Shown here: positions 47,728 through 60,785 of the stretch, piece after piece
Numbering within the stretch: the first letter of the stretch is position 1
Layout: the number at the start of each line of letters is the position of its first letter
Origin: Membranipora membranacea
Lineage: Eukaryota > Bryozoa > Gymnolaemata > Cheilostomatida > Membraniporidae
Length of the DNA stretch: 64,000 nucleotides
Reading direction: 5' to 3'
NCBI GenBank assembly: GCA_914767715.1
Contig: OU612069.1
Location: forward strand, 186,001 to 250,000
Program-made: the position numbers and the translations under genes
Notes under the pieces: generated by a model
Told to the model about the DNA's origin: nothing
Database searches by the model: none
What the model saw: the letters and a program-made list of their open reading frames with translations, nothing else

Positions 47728-50236
47728 ATGTACAGTCAGATATTTTTTTTGTTTGGTATCATCTTGGCGCATCTGTCTCAGGTATTTGGCTATCCACACT
47801 ATACTATACTATACTCTTCTAACACTTTTCCTTTCAAGTGTCAGTGTCAATGAATACCGAATTCTGAGTTGAGGGCGATGGTAATATTACATCATCATAC
47901 TCTCGCTTGCTAGCATGTTGATAGCTGTTAGAGATTGTTTGAGAATAGGTTATCACTGTCAATGAGAACTTTTGTTGCAGATACTCTGTGATAGTGATAC
48001 TTATATAAGAATTCACACATCCTCAGCTCAATGTGGAGAATTAAGCGGAACTCTCACCTTGATAGAAGACCAAACTTTGATTGGTTGTGCGTTTGAATGC
48101 ACTCGTTCTCCTGCCTGCACAACATTTGAATATCATACTAATAACCGTACATGCAGGCTGAGCTCAGCACTCACCTACTCAACTCCAGATATCTCTGATT
48201 GTGTGACGAAGGGGATAATCCATATATCAGGTGAGAAGTTGTCTACTATTCAATGTACTCCTGTTAATTCAGACCTTATAATTCAAAATTCCTGTTAATT
48301 CAGACTTTATAATTCGGAACTCCTGTTAATTCAGCCAAGGAAAATTGGTCCCTCCAGTCAAATTTCGGTGCATTCTACTGTCATTTAATCCAGACTCTGC
48401 TTAATTGGCACAAAATTAGGTGGTCCCCAGAGGTTCGAATTAAGAGAGTTCACTGCATTCTTATTCAATCTGATTTCAGTTTTGGTTGACCAGCCATGGT
48501 CGCTTGATGAATTAGTTCACAAGCAACAGTGGCAAGAAATCATGCTTTTAGCTAGTTAATGTGAAAAAACCTATTGTCAAATTGTACTGTGTAAAATATA
48601 CATTTGGTGAACAAACATAGATATTAGTTGGGGCTGTAGACTCCAGCCAGGGGCACAAGCCACAATTATATCTCAGCTTCCTGAGACACTTAATATTAGG
48701 GTTCTACATCTGTTTCATCGTTTCTTTTTTACGGAATGTATTATTGAGACGAGATGAACATTTGACAGAGAAGCTCTTCAATGTTATTCAAATAACGAGG
48801 TTCGATCTCCCGCATTGCTCATAGTTTTTCTTATTCTCTTCAGCATCTGCAGGGTGGTACGGTAACCCTTATAGAAAGACCCGTATTAAGATGTTCCTAA
48901 CAGCTCTAACCCGAGAGGCAGCTCAAATCAGCTGCGAGAGTGAAGGTGCTTCGCTTGCCATATTTGATAGCCAAGAATCGTTAGATTTATTCGCTTCTCT
49001 TGTCTCCAACAACTCATCAGGTACTAATTGAGAGATAAATGCTCAGATGTTCAGATGTTTCTCTCAGAAAGTCTTTGCTCTGTGAAATAATGATGCGTAC
49101 ATAGCTTCTTAGCACTAACCTAACGTAAAAATATTGACTTTAGAATTCAATCATTCAGCTTGATGCTACCTGCAACAGTATCATAATAATTTATATATGT
49201 ATTTTATTTTGCTGCGTTTTACAAAGCTGGTAATAATTTATCTTCGAGGAGCTTACAACTTCCATGCTGTCAGACGCCCCAGATCACTTCCTTATCACAT
49301 TAAAATCCTCCCCCCTCTAACATTCAGAAATCTTTCTCCTGCAAGATTTTTCTGGCAATAAGCTTATGGCTGTGCATATCAACTATCATGTGAATACATT
49401 TTTTTTTGTTGGGGAACAAGATCTAGAGCTGAAGATTCAAGGGCTTTTAGCATATTTTGCACCACATGAACCTTTGTTCGCAGGATATTCCTCGACAATC
49501 TAAATTCCAATTATCAATAATGTGTAGGTTAAGCATGATGTGCATTCGGATGTTTGTAAAGCAAGGAATATTAAAAGCTTAACTCTACACCTGTTTATTG
49601 TTCCCAAACTTGAACCTTGACATCTAGCTCAGGAATTCCTGTCGCTACGCAAATAAAGAATTTATAATTACAGTCATATTCGACTGATTGTATCAAGTGT
49701 TGACACATATTTCCTGCACTCACTTTTAGGTCAAAGAAGAAATATGATGATACTATTTACATCATATCATTATTTCTATTTCCTGAAATGAATTGGTGAA
49801 ACGATTTATCTATATAGCTATTGTTATCAGTCGAACATCAGATCTATATATCAAATACTTATATCGTAATGTAATATGTACAAAACTAATTTACTCAATA
49901 TTTTTATTACATTGGAAGAGAAACTGTTCAGTTACATTAATATGTACATATGTGGTCGAGATCAATACTGACTTCATTGAAATGATGACTCATATTTTGC
50001 ACTCATTGTTTTTTGCAGGCTGGATTGGAAATGGTGACCCTGTATGGACAGATGGGCTGGTTAATGGCTCGGATTGGAAGTGGAGCACTGGACAAGAGAT
50101 TCCGTATGACTTAACAGGCTTTGCTTCTTCTCTTCTTCTTGCTGAGAGTTGTGTAGAGATAGATAGATCTTATAACTTGTTGTATGTCGTAGGTTGCAAA
50201 GAAAAAAGAGAATATATTTGTGAGAAATCTTTGTGA
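47728..50236 (+). CDS. Secreted PAN-domain plus C-type lectin protein, gene A
   Basis: Exons 47728-47781, 47981-48230, 48844-49020 and 50019-50236, phases 0/1/1, give 232 residues. Exon 1 is a signal peptide (FFLFGIILAHLS). Exon 2 is a PAN/Apple-like cysteine module (CAFECTRSPACTTFEYH, then CRL). Exons 3-4 are a C-type lectin domain with CESEGASLAIFDSQESLD, WIGNGDPVWTDG and a final Cys pair ending YICEKSL. The EPN/QPD sugar-contact triplet seen in many CTLDs is not evident, so carbohydrate binding is uncertain. It has the same exon plan as genes B and C nearby. Likely extracellular recognition or immune lectin, inferred from family. Confidence 0.85.
48251..48340. repeat. About 32-bp tandem repeat in lectin gene A intron 2
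   Basis: Three imperfect units contain TCCTGTTAATTCAGA followed by CTTATAATTC variants. Confidence 0.7.
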
Positions 50237-51284
50237 AAATCAATTAAGTTAAATGTATTGGTGAGAATAAATCGGTATCAGTTAATATAAGTTTTATGCT
50301 TTCACACACATCCATTTTTCTCAAATGATTCCTATTTGCTGCCATAAGCCATATCTCGCAAAGAATAAATTCAAAATTCCAACAAAGATGACAAGCCTTT
50401 TCAATACATAAACATTGTACTGCATGCGATCATTGATTTAAGTCCTTCCTAAGCAAAGTTAGCGGTTTAAGGCACCGCTTGTTAACCAGCACGTGAACTG
50501 TGTCATTACTAGGGATTCATACTTGTGGCTGATGTTGAGATACTTTGCATCATATCTGAATTCCACTAAACCTAAATTGATATGCTTTGTAAGGATGATC
50601 GGTTGTCAGTGGCAAATGTGCTTCTTATCGAGCTTTCGAGCACTGTGGGTTGTAAGAGAGGAGATTCCGGAAGCTAAGAAATTTTGTTGTTCACAAGTAA
50701 TCGTTATTCGTCTTTAATACCTATTTACACAGCACGATGCCCCATGACAACCCCATTGGAAAGCACGCAGAGAGTCAACAATTAAATAAAGGATAGAAGT
50801 TTGGCTGGAAAAAAAGCCAGCTGTAATATTTCTCTGTTAAAAACTAATAGTATGGCTTTGTAAAAAGCGTCTCATGAGACAACAAAGTGATCGAGGTGTC
50901 AACTCCGCAACTACAAAGCCAATAAAGTGTCTTAGGATCCTTCATCTCCTTCAAAGTCACCCATCAGCCTTCCTCAAACCCTTTAGGGCTATGAATGGAT
51001 TATATGACATACATAGTCTTTGTTTCGTAACGGATATCTCCCTCTTAGAAGAAAAGCCTCTGACCAACTAATGTTTACACAATTTATTATTTGAAGTGCA
51101 TATTATATTAAAATAGCAGTAACTCGTCTTGTCTTATGTGGGGGAGGGCAGATATGAGACCGCACTCTCTAGAGAACAGGTGATTGACACCTCTAGTGCT
51201 CAAAGACCCCGGGACAATTTTGATTATTACTGATAGAACTCATCCTTGATGTTAGAAGGATGAGTAGTTCCATTAGTCGGTTTT
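50237..51284. other. Intergenic between lectin genes A and B
   Basis: No supportable exon. The open frames here lack domains or splice context. Confidence 0.4.
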
Positions 51285-51412
51285 GTGATTATGTGGTATG
51301 TGGGTAGGGAGAAGCCAGGGTAAATCCCTCAAGATGAGAGCTGAGATTGAACCTGGGACCTCTCGCTTCATAGCATAGGATGTGATCATTTGCGCTATCA
51401 AAGTAGTAACTG
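51285..51412 (-). mobile_element. Degraded tRNA-derived SINE
   Basis: Minus strand B-box-like AGGTTCAATCTC (rc at 51343-51354), preceded by TTTGATAGCGCAAATGATC, which resembles a decayed A box. The body is not clearly assigned to families A-C. Confidence 0.5.
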
Positions 51413-51920
51413 TTGTGAGAAATGCATCAGCTGATGAAGTCATATTAGCCACACTGCCAAAGAATCACAATCATACTCTTAGTGAAATAATCATTTATTT
51501 CCTTCTTCTATAGGATATACCAATAATGGTTTAAAAGATATTCTGTTAAACTTGGTAACCAGACAGTATTTTAGGTCTGTCTATAAATATATATTCTAAG
51601 ATTGACCAAACAAGGAATTAGGAGAAAATCGTAGATCGATTTTTGCAGACAGTGGTGAAATATGCTAATTGAAATACAGATGAAAATCAATAAAATATAT
51701 ATAGTTTCTTACAGTCCTCTTATTGATAATGGTTTAAGTATTGGTTTTATTTCATTTCCCTCTCAAACCAAGGATTGATAATATTGAAATTTAGTGGTTG
51801 GTTTTTACTCAGCGAAAACTTTGAAATTGTAAAAAAATTCCATATATGTAAATCACTTTTAACTGTTAAAGTTTGATATAATATCTAGGTTAACAGCCTT
51901 TCCTGAGCATAGACATTGAG

Positions 51921-53981
51921 ATGTTACCTTTGTTTGGACTGATAGAGAGAATGCCTCTTGTTGTCTGTGTAATGACTCTTCTATTGGCTAAGGTGAGTGC
52001 GAGTTACTTGTAATAATCGTGTCATGCTTTCTACATTAACTTGTCACCGGTATAGAAGAAAATATGTTCTTGTTGGAACCTGTGAGTTTAGGTAGATATT
52101 TTGAAGTTTTTTGTTCCCTCCCAATGTGGGCCTAGCTGCAATTATTATTATTAGTATGCAATTGTTAAGCCTTGATTGTTGTACTCAAAGCTTTGTATGA
52201 ATTACACCAAATATACTCTAACTTTTTTTGTTTAATATGTGAGGCTGTAAAATGACATGGAGCTATCACAATTCAATTCACTCGTTTATGAAGTTCTACA
52301 TTTATTCTTACTGCAATTATCATAATTGTTTTGCTGGAGGTTGAAGGTGCTGTGGGATGAAACAATCATCACTAACATCACTTTGTGTAGCTTAAGTTGT
52401 ATGACAAAAACGATTTTAATTTTCATTGTCACGATTATGCTTGTATTTGATTGATTTAAAAAAAAAACATTAGAAGTGCATATACAATTTCATCGTACTA
52501 TATACGTATTCACTATATTGATATACTGCAGTATAATTTATTTCTAGTCATCTCGAGGACTGTCCACTGTTGAAGACGCAGCGTTTTATTTATCACGACA
52601 CTGTATAACACTTGATGGTGTTATCTCCTCCACAATCGAGGAGATCTCTAAGAGGGATTGTGCTCTCATGTGTATCAGAGAATCAACATGTGAGGTATTC
52701 GCCTACAGTCCCAGCGAAAGGAGGTGTCGTATAGGATCTGAGATAATAGACTCAGCTCTTTCTAGTGATGGCTGTTTAGCAGGAGAGTCGGTGTTTGTGG
52801 CAGGTTTGTAAACATAACAGATAGTGAGAGTTTTGGTGTCTTGCCCGACCCATAATATCAACGCTTGTTTCAACAATTGACTACCATACAACTGTACATG
52901 AATGAATGAGTTTATTTTGGTAATAATATCAGGGACACAATTAAGACGCTCTCTGTGAATTGAAAAATAAAGGAACATCAGTTATTTAAAAAACAAATAA
53001 TGAAAGGTACCAAACTATCTGGTTCCATAGAAGTCTCATAGCAGCTGTGCAAGACTTGGGAGAATGATCAGCAATAAAATTCATGGCAGTATTTATGTTC
53101 CATTTTATATTATGTTTTAAGTCCTATTTAACTTACCTGTTTCTTGCGTAATCTACTAATGTATTTTGAGTCTAATGAAAGTAGCATAGCAGTAGCATAA
53201 GTGTTAAGATCTGGAAAAATTAACTTTTGGCAACTTCTTACCCTGAATATATTTCTTTCATATTTAGCTAAAGCTCACATAATGTCATGTGATGCTGGTG
53301 ATGGGTGGATATATAACCCTGCCATGCAAACCTGCATCAAGGCATTGAACTCAGCTGTGAACTGGGAGACGGCCCAATCTAACTGTGAAACTATCGGAGG
53401 AACACTGGCTATGTGGGACAGGCAAGAGTCATTAGATCTTATGCAGAGCCTAGTTTCAAATTCAAGCACAGGTGAGCATATTCTCTATACTAGGTAAATG
53501 ATCTAATCTTTGAGTAAAACAAATGGAAGAAACGGTGTTTGATAGTTCGAAATATCTTCTTTAGTTCCGTATTTGATCTATGTTTACTGCATAAATAATA
53601 ATGCGTGCTATGTTTTTAGTTGAGGGGTTTATTTTCTGAATATGTTGGTGCCATGAATCATTAAAGCCTTTTGATAATGGGTTCTAAATTAAGAGTTTGT
53701 AAACTGTCAGCTAAAAAAGAGGGAATAACTTATGCAGCATTATGATATAACGTTATGTTTGTGTCTCAGGATGGCAAGGGAATGGATCTGGTATCTGGAC
53801 AGGAGGCCAGAAGATTGATGGAGTCTGGAGATGGAGTTCAGGAGATGAAGCAGATGTCAGCTGGTCACCAGGAGAACCTAAGGGCAGCGGAGTCTGTCTG
53901 CAGATGTTTAGGCACAACAGTATGTTTGATGATGCAGGGTGCACCCATAGTTATGAGTATGTATGTGAAAAAAAACTTTAG
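51921..53981 (+). CDS. Secreted PAN-domain plus C-type lectin protein, gene B
   Basis: Exons 51921-51992, 52548-52803, 53268-53471 and 53770-53981 (phases 0/1/1) give 247 residues. Signal peptide with core PLVVCVMTLLLA; an in-frame ATG at 51951 is an alternative start. The PAN-like module holds CALMCIRESTCEVFAYSP and CRIG. The CTLD is complete: DGWIYNPAMQTCIK, WETAQSNCETIGGTLAMWD, GWQGNGSGIWTGG, WRWSSGDEADVSWSPGEPKG, CLQM and YEYVCEKKL. SWSPGEPKG resembles the WxxGEPN loop with Lys in place of Asn. It is the best preserved of the three paralogues and probably functional. Extracellular ligand recognition is inferred. Confidence 0.88.
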
Positions 53982-54497
53982 AAACCTAACTGCAAACTGA
54001 TCCTACTAAATAACTCGGATATAGCATCTGTTTATTTTTGAAACCAATTTCAATTTCTATACACCCAAAAGATATCGTGCAGATTCACTCGAATCAATCT
54101 GATTGATCTATGAACACCCTCAAGGTTAGGAATGTTATAAAAACTGAACAAATATATGACAAACAAATACTTATTTTTAGAAATTTGATATACAATATTG
54201 ATCATATTAATTCTGCGAAATAGAAGGGTTTCCAATGTTGTGGTGTTAGTTTTATTGTAGTATATATGTATCTATCTATATTTTAATCTCGCTGTAAATG
54301 ATTTGTTTGACTTTTTGGCCTGATGAGATTAATTTATAGCCGAATAATATAAAATATTGAGCGCTATTGAGTTATTGCAATTAAGCTTTAAGTTACATGA
54401 AAAATTTTTAATCGCATCATGTAACTACAAAGACAGTCACAGTCTTCATTTTAATACCGATTAAGTATTATCAATAAATATATTGAACAACTGATGT

Positions 54498-54552
54498 GTA
54501 TGTATGTATGTGTGTGCGTGTGTGTGTGTGTGCGTGTGTATGTATATATGTA
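54498..54552. repeat. TGTA/TG microsatellite
   Basis: TGTATG and TG/CG dinucleotide run between lectin genes B and C. No gene in the surrounding 53982-55696 interval. Confidence 0.85.
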
Positions 54553-55696
54553 TGCATTTTAAGCTGTGATTCAGACACAAATTAAATATGTATCTAACTA
54601 CAATATTAGTCTATATAGTCCAAACCAAAAAATCATATTGCTGCCATAAGGTGAAAGTTTTTGCAAACAGGGTGGTTATTTCCCTCCTTTAAAAAGAGAT
54701 GAGTATGATCAGTAGTTAATCACTTTGCAATGTGCAACAAATCAATTCAGGTAAGTTATCTTTGTAACTGGGCGACTTTGCGGCACTGTCGCTATGTTGG
54801 AAAGAGACTTTGTATCTCCGTGTCAGTGATGATATGCAAATAGAGGGGCAGACATGACCTTTCCTTTTATAGAAGAAAGAAATGGAATGCTAATTCCCCA
54901 ATCACCAATAAAATCACTTTCATACTCATTATGATGGTACAAATTATACCCAAGTAACATCATCAGGTGAAGTATACTGTCTCTTCAAGTAGTTGTGCCC
55001 TCTTATGTCATGGTAAGACTATCACTGCAGCGATGGTGAAAGTTGAGCATCACTTTATATTTTCTGCAATCTTTGGTGCATATTTACTGAAGCTGTGACT
55101 GTGTTGTGAGGGCAGGTTCTGTTAGGGTTTGGTCACCATAGAGAATATTTTGTTCAAGATCTCGATAATTTGGATATATTCAGTGCAATCCTCACTGTGA
55201 TTATAAGGATTGTTAGTAATTTTCAAACGATTGGGTAGAACTAGGACACAAACTATTTGTCATGCTGAGTGTAAAGGTCTGTTGTATTCAGCGACACTAG
55301 ATCATGTAATGTGAACATCACGTGTACACATTACCCCGTTTGTAAAAGTTGAACAGCTGAAATATTTTATTTTTGCATTCACCAATATTTTACTACATAA
55401 AACTATTAGAATGTGGACATTGGCTATCATGTGTCGATTGTCTTTTAAATGAAGAAATTATTTAAAAATAATCATAATAGTACTTTTCCAAATCGCTGGA
55501 ACACAGTGTTGTTTCTGACAGAGAATCAGGATGAAAACCGGCTTATTCACTCTAATCGGTACAATACACAGCGAATGCCATGCTCCTTCACAACCAGTTG
55601 TGTCATGGATTATTTCAATAGTTTACAAGACAACAACTAATGCTGGTTCATAAATATTGTCTGCTCAAGAGTATATATATTAACTCTAAGGTTACA

Positions 55697-55780
55697 CAAA
55701 ACGCAAAGGTAACTAAAACGCAAAGGTAACTAAAACGCAAAGGTGACTAAAACGCAAAGGTAACTAAAACGCAAAGCAGT
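55697..55780. repeat. 17-bp tandem repeat, unit AAAACGCAAAGGTAACT
   Basis: About five copies between the convergent lectin genes B and C. One copy differs by a single base (GTGACT). Confidence 0.9.
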
Positions 55781-55882
55781 TTAAAGACCTGAAATGATAA
55801 TCAATTACACCTGCACTCTACCTCTCAAGATCCTATTAACATGTATGGTGTATAATGATTAATGGCATTTTTCTAATCCTGA

Positions 55883-58086
55883 TTAAACTCCTTTCTCACA
55901 GACATACTGCTCGATGGCAGTGCACTCCTTGTCATCAAGCGTGAAAGATTATTTCTGGGTGTCCATGACTCTATATAACTTTGTACAGCGACCATTTCCA
56001 CTCGGTTGCTCAGGAGCCCAGTCGTCCTCTGGGACCTCCTCACCAGAACTCCACAGCCATGTTCCACTGACCTCCAGAGCATCTGTCCACACAGCCCCAC
56101 CATTACCTCTCCATCCTAAAGTGAGAGACACCAGTACATCGAGATAGATGATGAAAATTAGGAGCTCATGTTTCCCCACAAGGGCAGTGATTAATGAATG
56201 ATGATAATTTAAATGCTGCACACCCAACTTAAATCTTGGAACGAAATCTGGAGAGACGAAATGTTAATACCTCTCAAATCAATCAACCAATCAAAGACCA
56301 ATGTGCAGAGGTTTGTACCATTACTGTCACTAATATATGAGAAAGTAGATCAGATCTTTAAGCAGTTTCGGGGCAACATTGCCTCGCATAGGCTGAATCA
56401 TTGTTTAGGATAGAAGTTGTATGTTGATTATTTTACCTGTTATATTGTTTTCAACAAGAGTTTGGAAAACATCTTTAGACTCTTTGCTGTTCCATACAGC
56501 CAATGAGCTCCCCTCTGATTCACAGCTAGTCTGAGCCTCATATCTGGTCACTTCTGATAGGAATACTCTGATACAAGTATTCCTCACTGAGTTATAGTAC
56601 CAACCATCATCAAGGTCACATTTTGTTATACGGGCATCAACTAAAATTAGAAGATCATTTGTAACACAGTGTGATTTAAAGTAGAAATGACAGACGTATT
56701 TTTTGTATCATTGGAATGCTCCAAATACTGTGAGTAGCAATAATTTTATAAGGACCTGGTGTGGACCATATCTGCCAAAAATGATTTAAATTCTGATATT
56801 CGAAACTTTTTGGGGTCCAGATGGGGTTTATCTTCCCTGCAGAAAGCGGAAGAAAAAGAGCAGATGAGATAAGGGAATTGGGCATACGAAACAAAAAAAG
56901 AGAGCTATCATCCATTAATGCCTTATAATACATTATCACTTGCGGTTGCAAGTCATTCTAGGCTTACCGCAGACTTGGAACCTATGGTTCAGGGACAACT
57001 TCGAAATCAACTTTAAAAAAAATCCTCAAAACCACAGAGAACTTGGCAGCATCTTCAGAACCTACAAGCTTGTATAAGTTTTTGACCTGTTTAAAACAAT
57101 GTGTGGCGACCCTGCACTTGTCATTTCTGCTTTAAAGGGCAACCAAGGTTTCACAGCAATGCATAAATGGGTAGTAAAGAATGTGCTAGGCAGCATCAGC
57201 TTTGTGCATGACGCGGTACAAAACTCAAAGTAGTTGCTGACTCCAAGCTGGGTAACACTTCAGTTTAGGGGAGGTTCCAGGAAATTGCTGTAATAATGAT
57301 AGAGCACAGGCTAAATTTAACAAGAACAGGAAAATGCTCTGTGATATTCTATTTTAGCTGGGTTTGAGTACCTGACGGTTGAAATATTTCACAAGAATTG
57401 TGGCTGAATAATCATGCGAATCAGATTTGGTCCTTTTCCCTATGCATAAGGTGCAATCTGCTACCAATCAATGAGAAGTTGTTTGAAACCCTGGGTGCCC
57501 TTTAACATTTGGTTAAAAGCTTGTAGGCCTCCTTAAATTTTGGAATATACAAATAGTCAGTAAAAATCGTCTTCAGTTAATTTTAAAAGTTCTTTTTTTT
57601 TAATCATCAATATCAAAACTGCTTGGGATTACCAAACAGAACCAGCTGAACCAGAGGATGGAGGCTTTCTGTTGTTTACCTGTGGTGTAGGTTATCTCCC
57701 CTGCTCTACAATGTGTGTTGTATATCACATGATCGGTGACATTCATTCCGAGGCGGCATACCTGGCTGCTCTCCTGGGAACCGAGAGCCTTACAGGAGTA
57801 ACTCTCACTACATAACAGGGCACATCTCATCAGGGTCATAATCTCTGATGTCTCAATGATTCCTTCTTGTCTCATGCAGTGCTGTGAAGACAAAAATACA
57901 AAGTCTGTCCCAGTAAGCATCAGATGTCCAGTCACGGGAGAGCATAGAAGCTGTAAAAAGAAAGGATAAAACTTGTCTTAAACTTGTCCTGGGAATCATT
58001 TGAAACACAAAACAGAAGAAGAGAGATTAACTTAGCCCCAATGATAAGTATAAAACTATCAAACCGAACTCCTTCAGTAAAACCAT
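55883..58086 (-). pseudogene. Disabled PAN plus C-type lectin paralogue, gene C
   Basis: Exons 58036-58086 (signal, starting MVLLKEFGLIVLYLSLG), 57680-57881 (PAN-like: CALLCSESYSCKALG, CRLG), 56437-56640 (CTLD first half, same 204-nt length as gene B) and 55883-56115 (CTLD second half). Two lesions are visible. The exon 1 donor reads GGG|CTAAGT where a GT is needed, and an in-frame TAA at 55949-55951 cuts off the last 21 residues, including both terminal CTLD cysteines (ECTAIEQYVCEKGV lies beyond it). Other splice sites and phases are intact, which suggests recent loss, a segregating null allele or sequence errors. It is convergent with gene B. Confidence 0.75.
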
Positions 58087-58408
58087 GGTCCTAGAGGGAA
58101 ACAGAGAGATCCAGATATAGTGAAATAAAAGATCACCTTGCAAATTGTACAAGGTAAACCAAAATATCTCATTTGGATTGTCATTCACTTACAAAGGCGT
58201 ATCTGATAGAAATGAAGGAAATATTTTAGCTAAATACGCACATTATTACACACTGCCCATCTCAACACAGTTGTACGGAAAAGCTTTATTTGTAGAGAGC
58301 GGCTAATCATCAGTTGCAAATGATCATTTAAATATTAATCCATGTCCATGATTAGATATTGATTTGGAGATAGAAAATCTAGACAGTTTTTTGAAATTGA
58401 TAGATTTA
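58036..58408 (-). repeat. Inverted duplication, arm 1 (exon 1 and promoter of lectin gene C)
   Basis: About 350 bases, reverse-complementary to 59243-59591 with scattered mismatches. Includes the signal exon of gene C and its upstream region. Confidence 0.8.
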
Positions 58409-59242
58409 AGTATCATGCTTAAGCATCTGAATCGATATCTCATCCAAAAACTAATGAAAAATTTAACTTCATCCCTCATAGTGGTGGTCAGTGTCTCCTA
58501 TATCTACCTGATCAACATTCTACAATACTACTGGAATGGAATGGCTTCGCTGTCCTAAGATTGAGAGGAGGTTGTTGGCATCAGCAAAGACTTTGGTAAT
58601 TGTCCGTAAGAGATGTAGGCCCCCCCCCCCGCTTTGCCTTTCAATGTTAGTGCTGAATGCAAAATTAGCTCTGCAAAAATCAATACCTATACCAAGCTTA
58701 CCATCAAACATAAGTAGAAGTTATTTGAAGATGTGAGGTGTCTCTCAGAAGTCATAGATGTATCTGAAGGTTTTTAGACGAACGTTAAATACTCCAGACT
58801 CATTTATTCCTGCATCCTAGGTGCAGAATGTTTTGAAATTACAACCAAAAAAATTAAATATACTATGACTTACATAATTAGTATATATGTATATATATGT
58901 GATGCAAATCTGATGTATATGTGACGTATACCCAGAGGACTGTAATCTTTTATCACATGATTGTCTTCTGAGTATTCATTCATTGATTGTACTGAATTGA
59001 TATTAAACTCAGGACTGACACTGTACTTGTACCAGTACAGTTCAAGATTGTGTAGATGTTGGCTAAATACCCTATGCTATCCAGATTATAACTTTGTGCG
59101 ATAATGGGGGAGAGCTCTTTGGGTATACATCACATATGCATCAAATACACATCACATATACTTCACATATTCTAAATATCTAGTTCACAAATGTTTTTGA
59201 TTTGAATTATTTATAAATATTTTTCAAACGTTTGAGCGTGAA

Positions 59243-59591
59243 CACTCTATAAACTTCAAAAAATTGTCTAGATTCTCTTTCTCCAAATCAATATCTAATC
59301 ATAGACATGGTTTAATCTTTTAATGATCATTTACCAATGATGATTAACTCGCTCTCTACAAATAAAGCTTTTTCTGTACAACTGTGTTGAGCTGGGCATG
59401 TGTGTAGTAATGTGCTTTAAGTTTAATTCATTTCTTTCGGATACACCTTTGTAAGTGAAAGACAAACCGATTGAGATTAGGTGTGTCTTGTATAATTTGC
59501 AAGGAGATTTCTGAATCTCTCTGTTTCTTTTTAGGACCACGATTTTACTGAAGGAGTTTGAGTCGATAGATTTATACATTTCATTGGGGGT
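59243..59591 (+). repeat. Inverted duplication, arm 2
   Basis: Plus-strand counterpart of the gene C exon 1 region, about 0.8 kb from arm 1. Confidence 0.8.
59539..59589 (+). pseudogene. Relic lectin signal exon in plus orientation
   Basis: Same 51-nt length as gene C exon 1 (ILLKEF...LYISLG), and the donor GGG|GTAATT is intact. The start codon has become ACG. No downstream PAN or CTLD exons on the plus strand were found in the window. Confidence 0.6.
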
Positions 59592-59636
59592 AATTTAATC
59601 ACTATGAAGCCTTTATTATGTGCAAGTAACTTACCA

Positions 59637-59815
59637 ATTTGATTTCACATTTTACTGTGGTAATTTTCCTCACATTAACATATTACTGATTGTATCTGTT
59701 AAAAGACTTGACATGTCGATTCACCAGCGAACCAACAAACTTTATTTTCCAAGGCTGCTTTTGTTTCATAATGTGGAAGCTGAGGAGATGTTAGTTCTTC
59801 ATTTAAGTAATATTG
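59637..59815. repeat. Diverged direct repeat, copy 1
   Basis: Shares ordered blocks with 60127-60345: CTGATTGTATC, ACCAACAAACTTT, TTTCATAATGTGGA, GCTGAGGAGATGTTAGTTCT. Non-coding, near the lectin duplications. Confidence 0.7.
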
Positions 59816-60126
59816 GTTGAGTTGTTGTAGAGTTTGTTCAGTAGGGTGAGAAGGGTGTGGAGGAGGGTTAAGTGACCGCGAGTAAGATCTGTGCATTGAA
59901 GAAGAACAGACCAGATGAATGACAGTGCTTCAAGATATATCAGTCATTGACTCAGCATATAGCCATAAGATACATGCGGTACATCTCACAAGTTAGAGCA
60001 GCGACATGTAGATAATGTAAGGCAGTTCTTATTTTGACCATTTGTTAACAGCGTGGTGGCAGATGAAGCTTTTAGGTTGAACACATGTGAACATCTGATA
60101 TATTCATTGACATTGGCATTGACAAT

Positions 60127-60345
60127 TATATTTCACATTCAACTGTGGTATATTTCCTCACATGAAAATGTTTCTGATTGTATCAGTTGTTAGATTTGTA
60201 ATGTTAAGTTAACCTGTTTGTGTCACCAACAGGCCAACAAACTTTCTTTTCTGGGACTGTTTCTGTTTCTGTTTCATAATGTGGACTGATTCTCAGGAAA
60301 AGTATAAGCTGAGGAGATGTTAGTTCTTTATTTGAGTAAATTGTG
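60127..60345. repeat. Diverged direct repeat, copy 2
   Basis: Second copy of the 59637 block about 0.5 kb downstream. Similarity may continue to about 60600 (ACAGTACATCTCTCA, AATGTAAGG). Confidence 0.7.
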
Positions 60346-60785
60346 GTGAACTTTGCTTCTATGCAAAATTTTCATATTTTACATCTTCAACTCTGCAGAT
60401 TCAGTGCATCACCATTTCACTCCTTATTTTTGAAACTTAGTAAATAAGTTGAGTGAACAAATTAGATCTCATTTACATATCATCTCTTTATACATGAACT
60501 CTAACCAATAACCTACAGTATTCATACAGTACATCTCTCATACAGTACATCTCTCAAACTGATGAAGTGACATCTAGTCAATGTAAGGGAGGGAGGGAGG
60601 GCAGAAGAATGTTCTGGTCGAAAATCTGGTGAGAAAATCTGAATTATTCATCGGCTTCTATGTCTGGTGGGGTTGATATATCAAGAACTAAACATACACT
60701 ATAGGCTACTCACAGTTTCAATTATAGGGATCAGCACAATTACTTAAGTGACCAGCCATCCGCATTATCTGCTTATGAAGCAAAG

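Noticed and set aside
49793-50018. Upstream extension of the last lectin gene A exon as a separate 147-residue protein
   Set aside because: The acceptor TTTTTTGCAG|G before GCTGGATTGG matches the CTLD exon boundary of genes B and C. The extension is intron.
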